Below, piece after piece: positions 53,401 to 61,227 of a DNA stretch of 64,000 bases (its first letter is position 1; every line of letters begins with the position of its first letter). The notes below the pieces were generated by a model. That model was not told where the DNA came from. It searched no databases and saw only the letters and a list, made by a program, of their open reading frames with translations. A program made the position numbers and the translations under genes. Origin of the DNA: Ruminococcus sp. (lineage in GTDB: Bacteria > Bacillota > Clostridia > Oscillospirales > Ruminococcaceae); NCBI RefSeq assembly GCF_017464355.1, contig NZ_JAFUAG010000005.1, positions 22,977 to 86,976 on the forward strand, written 5' to 3'.

Positions 53401-55757
53401 GTCTTGGTGATAGATGAAGTTCTTTTGTCCTGAGATACAAGGTCAGTACCTGAAACAGCCTTGTGGAACAACGAAGTATCATCATGTGCTTTTACGTCAT
53501 AGGCACCTGTATTCTGCACGTTTACCTGTTTCAGATCGCCTTCTTTACCATATCCGTTCAAAAAGTTTTTGACACGTTCTGTCGGATTGATCGCAACAGT
53601 CGGCTTAGTGTTCAGCTGTACACAAAAATACTCATTGCTTGTGGTCAGCTGATAGCCCGTGACTTTTGCACCGTCTGCAAACTTAAAAGCTGAAGATGAT
53701 GCCGCTGAAACGATACTTGTATCTATGTCACTGAAAGTATTTGTGTCAGGGTGATACTTTGCAGCTAACACAGCGTCCGGACTGCCGTTTATGTACGCAT
53801 ACAGATCAAGTGTCACGCCCTGATCGTAATCGGAACGATTTGTTATCGGCTCGCCGCTGAATTCCAGTGTATCAGCATCAAAGTTTACCCTATCTGCCGA
53901 AAAAGCGAACTCCACTCCGCTGAAATAATAGTCATCAGGCTCCAAGGGTAAAGTATTGGCTGAATTTCCGGGCTGGAGCAATGTAATATTTTTATCCGTG
54001 AAAGAATATGTTACATTTTCCTGACCATAAAACGATTCTGCCAATTCGGATGCAACGATCTTCAAAAGCAGATCAGAGGTCATTTCATAGGCGGTAGATA
54101 TTGACACACCGTCCTTTTCATAGCCTGCTGAACCCATCTCAGCTGTATATTCTCCCAGCGGTGAACTGACTGATATATTATTTCCGTTCACAACAGCTGT
54201 AATACTTTTAGTCAGCTTTTCATTGAGATGCTCGATCGTGTTTCCATAAGAATGCATTTTCGCCTCAGTGCTGTATTTCAGCCCTGTAACCGAAGTATTA
54301 TCTTGCAGGATATTATTCAGTTCATAACTTGTTGTAAGACCTTTTTTGGACGCAGTATAGCTTTCTATCACAGGCGGTATGCTTGGTTTCTTTCTTTCAT
54401 AGATAAATTCAGCCTGTGTCGTTCTTGTCGTCTCCTTGTCTTTTTTATCCAAAGGAGTTACTTTTCCCTCTGCGTCATTCACAGCTTTATAAGAACCGTT
54501 TCTCGGAGCATTGTTGATCGCATCTGTTCCCGTCTTTTCATATCTGGTTATTACCAATGCTGTCGGCGGATTGCCTGTCAGATTTTCAGCGGTAAGAGAA
54601 TATTCTCCATTGTCATCAGCCACAGGTTTCTCAAAATTGCCGTTGGCAATATTCATGGCAACAAACTGACCCTCTACTGTGTGAGTTACACCGTCTGCAT
54701 CAGTACCGCTGAGTGTACCTGGCTTATCCGAAACAGTATAATCATATTTTTGAGTTACGGTCGAAACCTTTGAATCTATCTGCCATACCATGTACAGATA
54801 ATTATCTTTTTCGTCACCCAGTACAAGACCTTTATCTTTGATGAAACTCAATTTTTCGAGCTGATCTGCTGTAAAGAACTCAGTCTGATTGTTCTGCTTG
54901 ACGGATTTGGAAGTAGACTGTATCTGTACACCTGTATTGATATATACGGGGATCTCACGGGTATCTGCCTTGATCTCGTGGTGGTTATCCGAAGCATCAG
55001 GATCTTCAGAATCTTTTGGCCAGCTGTCGATGATGACCGACGCCTTAGCTGCATCAGAAACCTCCAGATCTTCATAGTCCCATGTGTTATACAGCATTTT
55101 ATATGCCATAGGGAATTCATAGACCTGACCTGCGGAGATAGGTTTTATATTGTAGATCACGATCTCGGGCTTGCCGTCCTGTCCTGTTACTTCTTCGTAA
55201 AGAAAGTCATAATCTGTATCATATGTATAGATAATATTATCTTCGGCATCTTTTACAGGAACTCCGTTATCATCGTACAGAGGAACTTTAGGTACATCAG
55301 ATGCTTTAGGAACAGAGAGTTCGATCACATCACCGTATTTTTTCTCAGCATCACTTCCGCCTGCTTCTGTCTGTCCTTTCAGCCGCAATATGTGAGCCGG
55401 GATATGTATCTCTACAAAGCGTTCTTTTATCAGCTCAGTATCGTTATCACCAATTCCCTGACCAGAAAGCGAAAAATCAACTGAATATATAAACTTATGA
55501 CCTGAATTGGAGTTTGAGGCAGTCCATACATATCCATCTTTTATCTCTGCTGTCTCATCTTTCGCATTATCGTCTTTAAATGCCGAAGAATAATCAGCGC
55601 CGCCTGTCAGCTGTATATCAAACAGATTTATAGTATGAGCATATTCTATCGGCTCATCGGCAAAAGATGCTATCGGAGCAGCATTCCCGATAAGCATCGC
55701 CGCAGCTGACAAACCGCTTACAATACGCTTTATCAGGCTGTTAAATCTATTCCTCAT
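47481..55757 (-). CDS. Giant sortase-anchored adhesin (2,758 aa) with Cna-B/SpaA-like and BspA-like LRR domains
   Basis: Signal peptide 1-33 (LIKRIVSGLSAAAML, cleaved near SFA-DE). Residues 35-1220: a long beta-rich stalk. About 1230-1560: three SpaA/Cna-B-like domains (for example DLEFTKNDSKTGSKIEGVQF with ERGTYTLTET, and HTDIVFSKVDSVTGGNISGA with PGTYTLTEE), a fold that often has Lys-Asn isopeptide bonds. About 1680-1860: BspA-like leucine-rich repeats (MFEGCSNLTSIDLSS, MFKGCEKVTSLDLSG). About 2185-2700: more Cna-B-like modules (GSLKLKKTMEND, NDLTLSKTSL, YTLEVDKTVAGN). The end is a sorting signal LPTGIDLSTA, a hydrophobic helix and KLRRRKE. GGAGG precedes ATG 55757. As the largest and last gene of the cluster it is the likely tip or adhesive subunit. 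The ligand is unknown. Confidence 0.88.
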   Translation of the reverse strand: MRNRFNSLIKRIVSGLSAAAMLIGNAAPIASFADEPIEYAHTINLFDIQLTGGADYSSAFKDDNAKDETAEIKDGYVWTASNSNSGHKFIYSVDFSLSGQGIGDNDTELIKERFVEIHIPAHILRLKGQTEAGGSDAEKKYGDVIELSVPKASDVPKVPLYDDNGVPVKDAEDNIIYTYDTDYDFLYEEVTGQDGKPEIVIYNIKPISAGQVYEFPMAYKMLYNTWDYEDLEVSDAAKASVIIDSWPKDSEDPDASDNHHEIKADTREIPVYINTGVQIQSTSKSVKQNNQTEFFTADQLEKLSFIKDKGLVLGDEKDNYLYMVWQIDSKVSTVTQKYDYTVSDKPGTLSGTDADGVTHTVEGQFVAMNIANGNFEKPVADDNGEYSLTAENLTGNPPTALVITRYEKTGTDAINNAPRNGSYKAVNDAEGKVTPLDKKDKETTRTTQAEFIYERKKPSIPPVIESYTASKKGLTTSYELNNILQDNTSVTGLKYSTEAKMHSYGNTIEHLNEKLTKSITAVVNGNNISVSSPLGEYTAEMGSAGYEKDGVSISTAYEMTSDLLLKIVASELAESFYGQENVTYSFTDKNITLLQPGNSANTLPLEPDDYYFSGVEFAFSADRVNFDADTLEFSGEPITNRSDYDQGVTLDLYAYINGSPDAVLAAKYHPDTNTFSDIDTSIVSAASSSAFKFADGAKVTGYQLTTSNEYFCVQLNTKPTVAINPTERVKNFLNGYGKEGDLKQVNVQNTGAYDVKAHDDTSLFHKAVSGTDLVSQDKRTSSITKTARNENDAPITGKDGESYKTINDTLNRQYIVTWETKVQELYSGAIDGVTVNNVPVEQQSGVFYDLLPLYSDVIEGSVNVYIDDKSTPLPSSSFKVLPREDDHAGSGQKLMTVEIYAPCQKNYRLTYATVHSHADIQDYGPIANNTIAYQTGNENIGGGYPDNGGNHAVSKSAYMIGLDPDNGNAKRFIYAEATENIVALIQTASGIFKYVSSKSDPSQKQSAVVHPSEDYTYHFRMKNASTTKARDIAILDSIENYRTKDGIQYNYGINKDRDWNGTVKSFNLSAIENRMGDLANDLHLFVYKGNEIIDLDDDSVYSNAVERQNLLRSILGEIKEDSDEYEEHDGWEEVNWKDPGDLGKVTAFIVYTGEEFTLPKGASMSFTVTMTAPKSWLDTRPVDVEDGQFLTPLKTYNNVYRSFTNMPIDPTDESKTLDQYYYTHFDYTEVSYMVTGDLEFTKNDSKTGSKIEGVQFNLAGISDYGKPYDETLTSDKQGKVLFEDLERGTYTLTETISDDDHILDKESKKVTVRPDGLVTIVEIDGTELEKENGIYKITNEPRPHTDIVFSKVDSVTGGNISGAKFTLKGTSDLNTSVDMTEYSTGGTVTFSSVEPGTYTLTEEYPADGYAAPATNSYTVTVTKTGNYSATFSIEGIKENTISNDPLASTKLIKADSISKNPLDGAVFTVTAPTTLNDRYAALQQSYIKRDEAADFKWTFDGTNWKQTVTGGSIKGEFDMVQLIPGSGYTLSETTAPKGYATIADKTFSVTGGKVVFDDSNALEYLVLNISTHEYDDAYSPENADYIRIGDEPTYEDKKNIDKSWVGEITVDPSAPKFPTVHLKNEKPSVSVKVVTIGDGLKTLIQGNKANFTGLERSSTKPDNAIACKADVDGEDGEFYAWWDPTDKKVKWWSDANIIYLPESCQEMFKNCNNSGFTSIDLNDFNGEKVTTMQSMFEGCSNLTSIDLSSLVTTDKLTNMSNMFKGCEKVTSLDLSGFTTSNVTTFASMFENMKAVTEIKLDYTKFTAADKLTSVDSMFSECRALQKIDLRGFSDCPNLETINKWFYNCFWMEYIDLSNFSTGTASDTKLSDIRSAFMNLGNHGSGGTAINATCCKIFAKCKWNTTSNCSWNKEMDDCFRINLYDSRFKNAQNNDTPVNAGGYIQGNPKHLDVVYHEDYLRGIANGSSYGTFIYNGKTNDNDSRLYGPYFNSAYIIDATEFTSEYYSDYYKSFFTGKEGYSFDSTNALNSASRPLFAGGALRAAAQDYSEAPNGFTVLSPAEEKEVDEDPNRKTEFVYEYITGEAGTFVSEREYTVPQTINLTIRVPLDDTHVTEYYYTKETTATWKKVINGDSPDWQLVMNVNNADEEFYLWEEKFGTYKADTSENNPKITKGDDGKALLVNTATDQDTGSLKLKKTMENDIVLDPDQTFTFNVVMKKSDNSAYTKTPFDANGQAEFELKANEEIILSGLPVGAKYTVSETIDDTALYEIVTAAPLSGTIRKNEEAEVVIENRIITNDLTLSKTSLLNENDGTGTLKTLSLDDDTEWRDTEFSFTVNFSGLVPEYPYSWLPSGKAVDKNGNVSFETKLKQSQNVTFSDLPATAKYTITEETLTDTSLEEYAQTNTANTDGGVTTGQQTVKDRQAVEFTNTKTLIHDKYVITVKKIWFDENGNEMPIAEDGTVMKYGSSEAEPTIPSFLNTYLGRALKYTTDDGKTYYMSVEPKFMTVKLNKDNKWQQEIADLEKSKEVSVGAGNTVTYKYVYFLWEDCPTAYTPLINGADTETINSDEYKFFRDATVSGTAYTYSLQNKKVPTYTLEVDKTVAGNLGNKAKDFSFVIRFTAADGTAITGTGLRATFNGERNRTITLNNDGTFPFTLSHGEKIVFEGLPKNTGYILTENQADDYITSITRTVGSTEEDPVNNKTISGTLADDHKVLYTNTLNGTLPTGIDLSTAATAAVGLLTMSGIGYLKLRRRKETE

Positions 55758-56445
55758 TCTTATCTTCCTCCTCGTTGTTATCCCGTTTGAAAAGAAATGT
55801 AGAAATTGCTATCAAAATTGAATAAAGCATTGTCATTCAGACCGCATTGGCAGAAAAGCTGTCTTCGGTCAGAACGTTTTCGATAAATCCTGTTATCGGA
55901 TCTCCGTTATTGTCATTAGTAAGCGAAGTATCGGTCGTTGAAGATGTTGTATCAGTCGCTCCTGATGTCGTGTCTGAATCAAAAGTGCCTTAATAGTCGT
56001 TTTCAAATTCTATTTTATCGGGCTTTTCGTCCTTTCCCCCGCTCTTAGCGACAACCGTATATTTCAGCGTGCTATCGGAAACGTCCTCAACAAATACTGT
56101 TACGCTATAAATATTCTTATCATATTTAATATCAGGCTCATTGCCTTCTTTTTCATAGACCTTGTACACAAAAGTGCCGGGTTCATCAATATCTATCTCA
56201 AATTTTCCTGTGCCGTTTTCGGTAATTTCCAACGTATCGGACTTAGGCATCGGAGAAATTTCATTTTCTGATCCAATTATAATAGTATATGTGTGTGTCA
56301 TGCCGTCCGGTATCTCCAGACAGGTGACAGGTATCTCTGCTTCAAGCGTTACATACGCCAAAGCTCTTATTCCCATAAAAGGAAAAACAAAACAGGAGAG
56401 CAAGCATACTGCCATAAGGCATATCAAGCTCCTTATTTTTCTCAT
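55747..56445 (-). pseudogene. Spy0128-like pilus subunit interrupted by two in-frame stops
   Basis: The first open part (55990-56445, 151 aa) has a signal peptide (LICLMAVCLLSCFVFPFMG) and a Spy0128/FctA-like isopeptide domain (EIPVTCLEIPDGMTHTYTI, GTFVYKVYEKEG, YSVTVFVEDV) and stops with TAA after KIEFENDY. The same frame then goes on for 50 codons of Ser/Thr/Asp-rich linker (GTFDSDTTSGATDTTSST and DPITGF), meets TGA (55837-55839), and continues MTMLYSILIAISTFLFKRD plus an acidic tail to TAG at 55747. The last part is a membrane anchor, so the full ancestral gene had 230 or so codons and overlapped the adhesin start by 11 bases. Either two nonsense changes or readthrough. Confidence 0.75.
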
Positions 56446-56469
56446 AAACTCACTCTCCTCGTAATGTTT

Positions 56470-57162
56470 TCAATCAATGTAGCAGAATACAAGTGTCCTC
56501 GAAATGGAGTCTCCCTCCGCACAGGTGGACAGTGCAAGGATACGCTGACCTGTATCTGCCGTGTAAGTCTCACAATGTTCCTTGATAAATTGCCGTATAT
56601 CGCCCTTGTCGGGGTCAAATACAGCTTCGTCCTTTGCACTCGCACGCATGGCGGCGAATACAGTAAGGTCGTAGATCTTTTCGGCATCTTTGCCGACGAT
56701 CAGTGTTCCCGATGAATGACTGTTCAGATATGACGTATCCAAGAAATCGTCCAGTGCGCCGAACATTCGCCCGTATTCCATGTGGTGTCCGTAAATAAGC
56801 GAGTAATCATCGGAAAAGTCGGGAGCGTTCCTGCTGTCGAGAAAAATGCTCCCCGACAGAGAATACTTACCGAAAGGATCGGTATTGAGGTACTTTACAT
56901 TATCATCGCCCTGCATAACGGGGTAGTCGATGTTCGTTCCGTCAATGGTGATCCAAGCGACCATATCATCGGTTATCTGCTGATCCCCATGCGCAGCCTC
57001 GTTCTGCCACGGCTTGTACTTTGAAATGTCGTCGTTAAGAGCATGGCTGTATACATAATAGTTATCATACATACACCACATCACGACTAGCAGTATCAGC
57101 ACCAGCACGATCATAACGAGCCGCTCATAGATGATATTCATTGTTTTCCAGAATCTAAGCAA
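56470..57162 (-). CDS. srtB: Class B sortase
   Basis: 230 residues. One N-terminal transmembrane helix (LVMIVLVLILLVVMWCMYDN), then the sortase barrel: DMVAWITIDGTNIDYPVMQG, YGHHMEYGRMFG (catalytic His), LALSTCAEGD (catalytic Cys in a TLSTC-like motif) and SRTLVFCYID (Arg). The order and the STC motif suit class B. It would join the pilins, all of which carry I/LPTG motifs, and perhaps anchor them to the wall. It begins 6 bases after the pilin stop. Confidence 0.93.
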   Translation of the reverse strand: MLRFWKTMNIIYERLVMIVLVLILLVVMWCMYDNYYVYSHALNDDISKYKPWQNEAAHGDQQITDDMVAWITIDGTNIDYPVMQGDDNVKYLNTDPFGKYSLSGSIFLDSRNAPDFSDDYSLIYGHHMEYGRMFGALDDFLDTSYLNSHSSGTLIVGKDAEKIYDLTVFAAMRASAKDEAVFDPDKGDIRQFIKEHCETYTADTGQRILALSTCAEGDSISRTLVFCYID

Positions 57163-57168
57163 GGCAGC

Positions 57169-58833
57169 TTATTCTTCCTCAGCTTTTCTGCGCTTGTTTT
57201 TGATGACCAGATAAGCGATACCGCTGATAACTACAACGCCGACTCCTGCGGGGGCAGCCACCGAGAGAAGTATGCCTGTGGGGATCGTGCCCTGACGGGT
57301 ATTCTTGAATGCAGCGTTTGTATCCTTTGTAAGTGCTGTATCTGCATATTTCGCAGTCCATGATTCAACGGTAGAATCAGTGGTGTCAACAGTAAGACTT
57401 GTGATATTGGTACCTGCATCTTCATCACCGTTCTTTGTATCGCCTGTCAGAACAAATTCAGGCTCATAGTCTTCCTGATACTCAGTGATCGTATAGCTTG
57501 TTTTATCTGAAAGGCCCTTGATGGTAACAGTATTGCCGTGCTGGAGATAGTAATAAGCTGTTATAGTGCCCTCTGTAGTTGAACCCGAGTTAAGGGCAAA
57601 TGTATAACCATCATCTGCAACTTTTTTGGTTGTATCCGCAACGAGCTGAGCCGCATTTTTCTGACTTGCATAGCGTGCCTGTGTTGCAGCATTCACTGTC
57701 TCGGGAACAGCACTTTCTGCCTCAGCGATGTCCACATCAAACAGATTGCCCGCGGTAGCATTTTTGATCTCGACTTTGAACATGAAGAACTTATCTCTTG
57801 AAGCCTGATTGCCGTCAACGGTCTTGCTGAATGTAAGATCGTGAGTGACATAAGTGTTCTTGAATCCAACCGACTTTGTAGCACTTGCCACTTCAAGACC
57901 ATTTGAAGTCTTTGTTGTATTATCCTCCATAGTTGCGGCTGTACCTGATATTGCAGTATTTGAATTAGAAGGTCCGGTAGTCTGTGTACCAACATACATA
58001 ACATAACCGGCAATTTTCAGCTTCTTGTTGTATGTATAGGTATAGCTGCCCTCCTCACCGCTTCTGGTATAGTAGGAAGCATCTTCTACGTAGACATCGA
58101 GTGTTCTTGTTGTATCGGTATCATTGATAATACCTGTATTTACATTTTCGGACGTTGTTGATTCTGTGATCAAATAACGATAAACTCCCGGCTCGGTAAA
58201 TCCACAATCTGAGAAATCAAGTTCAACTTCCTTTTCAGCATAGTAAGTTGCTGCATTACCATCGCTGAGTACAACATTATCATTTGTAACAGTAATTGTC
58301 GAACCACTTGCCGCATTGCTGCTGCCAAGAGTAACATCGTTTGCTGCATAAGCTACGGGGATCGCACTGCTCTCATTTCCGGCAGTTGTAACAGTAGTCG
58401 CTGTAATAGCGGCACTGCCTGCGGTTGCAAATGCAAGATGATCGCTATTATCAGCAACCGTCTTATAGGTGATTTTGTCAGGGTCAACACCTGCAAGTAC
58501 AGCAAGGGTACTGCTTGTTGCATCAACAGCACTTCCGGCAGTCGCAGTAAAAGTAAAACTGCACGCAGGAATATTTGCGCCGTCCTCAATTTCAAGAACC
58601 TTTTTGAGCATAGTGGTATTGTCAGTTGCTAAATCAGCTGTAATTGGTGTTCCGTCTGTATCGGAGTATGCACTTGATCGTGATACCGTTCCGGTTATCA
58701 AAGCGTTATTTGATCCGCTCGGAACATCATATTTCGTTCCTGCCGCACTCGCCCCCAAAGGCATTGAAAGAGCCATAGAAGCGATCATTGCCAGCGAAGC
58801 CACGCCCGCTGCAATTCGTTTCGTTCTTTTCAT
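57169..58833 (-). CDS. Major pilin, sortase substrate (IPTG motif)
   Basis: 554 residues. Signal peptide 1-31 (AAGVASLAMIASMALSMPLG, cleaved at ASA-AG). Very rich in Thr, Ala and Ser. Two Spy0128/Cna-B-like domains are visible: about 60-290 (DCGFTEPGVYRYLITEST, TLDVYVEDAS, KIAGYVMYVG) and about 320-510 (HDLTFSKTVDGNQASRDKFF, LSDKTSYTITEYQ). The end is QGTIPTGILLSV, a hydrophobic helix and IKNKRRKAEEE. This is the layout of a main pilus shaft subunit. AGGAGGGAT precedes its ATG. No YPK-type pilin motif was found by eye. Confidence 0.88.
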   Translation of the reverse strand: MKRTKRIAAGVASLAMIASMALSMPLGASAAGTKYDVPSGSNNALITGTVSRSSAYSDTDGTPITADLATDNTTMLKKVLEIEDGANIPACSFTFTATAGSAVDATSSTLAVLAGVDPDKITYKTVADNSDHLAFATAGSAAITATTVTTAGNESSAIPVAYAANDVTLGSSNAASGSTITVTNDNVVLSDGNAATYYAEKEVELDFSDCGFTEPGVYRYLITESTTSENVNTGIINDTDTTRTLDVYVEDASYYTRSGEEGSYTYTYNKKLKIAGYVMYVGTQTTGPSNSNTAISGTAATMEDNTTKTSNGLEVASATKSVGFKNTYVTHDLTFSKTVDGNQASRDKFFMFKVEIKNATAGNLFDVDIAEAESAVPETVNAATQARYASQKNAAQLVADTTKKVADDGYTFALNSGSTTEGTITAYYYLQHGNTVTIKGLSDKTSYTITEYQEDYEPEFVLTGDTKNGDEDAGTNITSLTVDTTDSTVESWTAKYADTALTKDTNAAFKNTRQGTIPTGILLSVAAPAGVGVVVISGIAYLVIKNKRRKAEEE

Positions 58834-58861
58834 TAAAGATCCCTCCTGATAATTCTATTGC

Positions 58862-59107
58862 TTATATACCACGCTTCCGCATAACGAATACTACCTTGCC
58901 CTGTACATCGTCAAGCCCTATCGCACCGAATGTGCGGCTGTCGGATATATCACTTCGGTAGTCATTCATAACGAAAACGCAGTTTTCTGAAACTGTGTAT
59001 GGGAACGTGATACTTGCTCCCTCTGATGTGGTGGAATATAGCGTATCTTCAAAAATGCCATAACCGTTCACGGTCACATGATCGGCTCTGATGTCAACGC
59101 TGTCACC
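58862..59107 (-). pseudogene. Signal peptidase I, 3' remnant
   Basis: Open from GDSVDIRADHVTVNGYG to RKRGI. Box E is recognisable as MNDYRSDISDSRTFGAIG, and the end IQGKVVFVMRK-like (VQGKVVFVMRK) is typical. The stop TAG at 59108-59110 lies just before the first homologous codon, GD of RVIGLPGD, so the catalytic Ser (box B) and Lys (box D) parts are lost. The break is at the edge of the IS605-type remnant. In related pilus clusters a signal peptidase heads the operon. Confidence 0.8.
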
Positions 59108-60346
59108 CTATAAATAGAGAATTGAAGCCCTCACGGGTCATTCTTGATGTTTCGCTGTGTATGCTTTCACGGCTCTCACCGCTGATCACAAGTTCGGGTA
59201 CACTCCGCAGCCGTAAATTCCCGTCCGACCGACGGTATATATTATATTCTTATCCTGTTGTGTAAATTACCATATCTCTCAGGTTGTAGCTTGCGTTCAA
59301 AGACCTGTCCTCGGTATATCCGCATGAACACCGAAATGTATCAGAGGATATGGACGCTCCCTTATTCAGCAGGCCGCATGAACTGCAAATGTTCGCCGAG
59401 CGGAAGCTCTTTTCTGCTGCCCTGAGCTGAATGCCTGTCTCATGACATTTTGATGTGAGTCTTTCTCTGAATCGCCTTAGCTTCTGACCTAAAAGATACT
59501 TCGCTACATAATGATCTTTCATCAGCCGGGAAACATTTATATCAGAAATAGCGATAAAAGACGGCTTGGTTTTCACTATCTCCGCTATTGTCTGGTCTAT
59601 ATAATTGTCACGGATATTGCTGATCTTCCAATACAACCGCTGTAGCTTCAGCTTTTGCTTTTCAATATTTCTGCCCTGTGTCTGACCGTCTTGCTTTTCA
59701 TTTTCCGGTTTCCTTGAAAACCGTCTATGCTCACGGATACCGAGGTGAAGTCCGATGCCGTCCGTCATTTCGGCAGGAGCGATCGTAGGTTTATCCGGCA
59801 TATCGAGCAGAACGGAAACAAAATATCGTCCCGCACGTTTGGAGATCCTGCCGCTTTTGACCCATACCCCTATGCTGTTGTAGGGATATAGCCCTTCTCT
59901 TTGAGCCGCACCCGGCCGAGTGACGGGATTTTGAGCCTGTGCCGTTCACATTCGCAGTCACGGCTGTTCTTTCTGTAAAAAAACATCTTTACATCGGAGT
60001 CCTTTTTCTTCTTGAATTGCGGAAAACCGCCTTTCTTCTTGAAGGACTTCTGAAATGCGTGATCGGCATCGTCAATACTGCGCTTAACAGCACCGGTATT
60101 GACCTCTTTTATCCACATATAGTCAGGATCGTTCGGCAGAAACTCATGATTCATCCATATGTTAAAAGCATGACCTCTCATGAACTGTTCTCCGTTTTCA
60201 TACCATTCCTTATTCTGCGATATGAAAAATTATAAATAGATCTGCATACGCCCTATTGTTTTGTTGATTTTTGTGATCTGCTCGGGTGTCGGGTCTATCT
60301 CGACTTTGAAGCTCCTGTACATTTCATCACCTCAAAGGAAAAATCA
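59108..60346 (-). mobile_element. IS605/IS1341-type insertion remnant
   Basis: Holds a broken tnpB and about 140 bases of downstream sequence that ends at the truncated signal peptidase gene. The inner edge near 59108-59135 has CCCGTGAGGG, as in transposon ends with an RNA scaffold. No tnpA is seen. The left limit near 60346 is a guess. Confidence 0.5.
59250..60322 (-). pseudogene. tnpB: tnpB (IS605 OrfB) pseudogene
   Basis: Starts MYRSFKVEIDPTPEQ at 60322 behind GAGGTGATG. An in-frame TAA follows after codon 30, the next part (QNKEWYENGEQFMRG, to SLGRVRLKEKGYIPTTA) ends in TAG near 59881, and the C-terminal half lies in another frame (KSGRISKRAGRYFVSV, then 59801-59250). The RuvC-I motif reads GIGLHLGI where GIDLGI is expected, so the catalytic Asp is His; RuvC-II reads AISDINV where AIEDLNV is expected, so the Glu is also lost. 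The zinc finger CSSCG...CSCG and the tail EDRSLNASYNL are kept. It is dead as a nuclease. Confidence 0.85.
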
Positions 60347-60664
60347 TTACGATAAATACAGATCGTCCATTTCCTCGATCGCCTGCAAACTTTCGATCTG
60401 ATAGTCCATGTCGCAAATCAGGTTACTATGATAAGGTGCGCCCTCCTCGCCAAGCGTGACCGTTTTTATCAGTAAGGGAGCAACTTTCTCAGCATGAAGC
60501 CTATCTTTCAGGACAAACCAACCGAAATTAGTAAACACCTTAACGGTATACTGAGGAGATACATCGGCGAGCGAATCAAAATCGGATCTGGCAGCGTTCC
60601 AAAGAAAAAGACTATATATAATAGTATAGTAATGCCGATTGCTATCATGGCAATTAAAATTCAT
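60347..60664 (-). CDS. Hypothetical protein, 105 aa, or gene fragment
   Basis: An open frame with AGGACAGGAA before its ATG. The N-terminal 30 residues look random, while the rest (SPQYTVKVFTNFGWFVLKD, IKTVTLGEEGAPYHS, QIESLQAIEEMDDLYL) looks like real protein. No family recognised. It ends 24 bases before tnpB. The neighbours are all damaged, so this may be the end of a lost gene. Confidence 0.4.
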   Translation of the reverse strand: MNFNCHDSNRHYYTIIYSLFLWNAARSDFDSLADVSPQYTVKVFTNFGWFVLKDRLHAEKVAPLLIKTVTLGEEGAPYHSNLICDMDYQIESLQAIEEMDDLYLS

Positions 60665-60937
60665 ATCTTTTTCCTGTCCTTGTACACCTAAACCCTCTCC
60701 TGAGCATATTTGCTGATAGTTAAATCATCTGTTTTCGCAAAATTAAGGATTTGACGATATGGTAAAATAGTTAACATAAAGAATAATAACACACGTCATC
60801 GGCATATCCGATTTATATAGCTATTATTAATATCCAGTATATCAAATTTTAAGCACATTGTCAAGATGTTTTGCCAGGTTTTGTATTTATTCATCAAGAG
60901 CAACAAATTCGCTGTAAATTTTATTGGAGGTACTACG

Positions 60938-61054
60938 ATGAGCAAAGGAACAATATATAAACGCAAGGACGGGCGCCGGGAGGCTCGTATTTCTATGGGA
61001 AAAGATGAAAACGGGAAACGGCAATGGAGGACTTTGCTCTTCGTGCGGGACTAA
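60938..61054 (+). pseudogene. Integrase N-terminal stub
   Basis: ATG 60938 behind TTGGAGG. The 38 codons SKGTIYKRKDGRREARISMG and ENGKRQW are the typical arm-binding (AP2-like) start of a tyrosine integrase of the Tn916/XerC type. At about 61027 the match ends and a stop follows, so the SAM-like and catalytic R-H-R-Y domains are gone. This explains why the element is fixed in tRNA-Trp. Confidence 0.7.
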
Positions 61055-61182
61055 TAGACAGCAGCCGTTATCTCGATGAAAAAGAGTACGCTGACTTACT
61101 TGAAAATGGTCAGCTGCCTGAGCGTTTTGAAGATATTATTTCCGAAAATATTCAGGACGACCACGGCGGATATCACCGCTGA
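61027..61182 (+). pseudogene. C-terminal fragment of a conjugation gene, joined to the integrase stub
   Basis: In another frame from the integrase stub and overlapping its end: EDFALRAGLIDSSRYLDEKE, then LLENGQLPERFEDI to YHR and TGA. It has no start codon or ribosome site of its own. Such an end is plausible for the gene that precedes the coupling-protein genes in Tn1549-like elements, but I cannot name it. Confidence 0.5.
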
Positions 61183-61227
61183 GAGCTTAATACTTTAGCA
61201 ATTATATAAAGGGAGAAAGGATAGACC

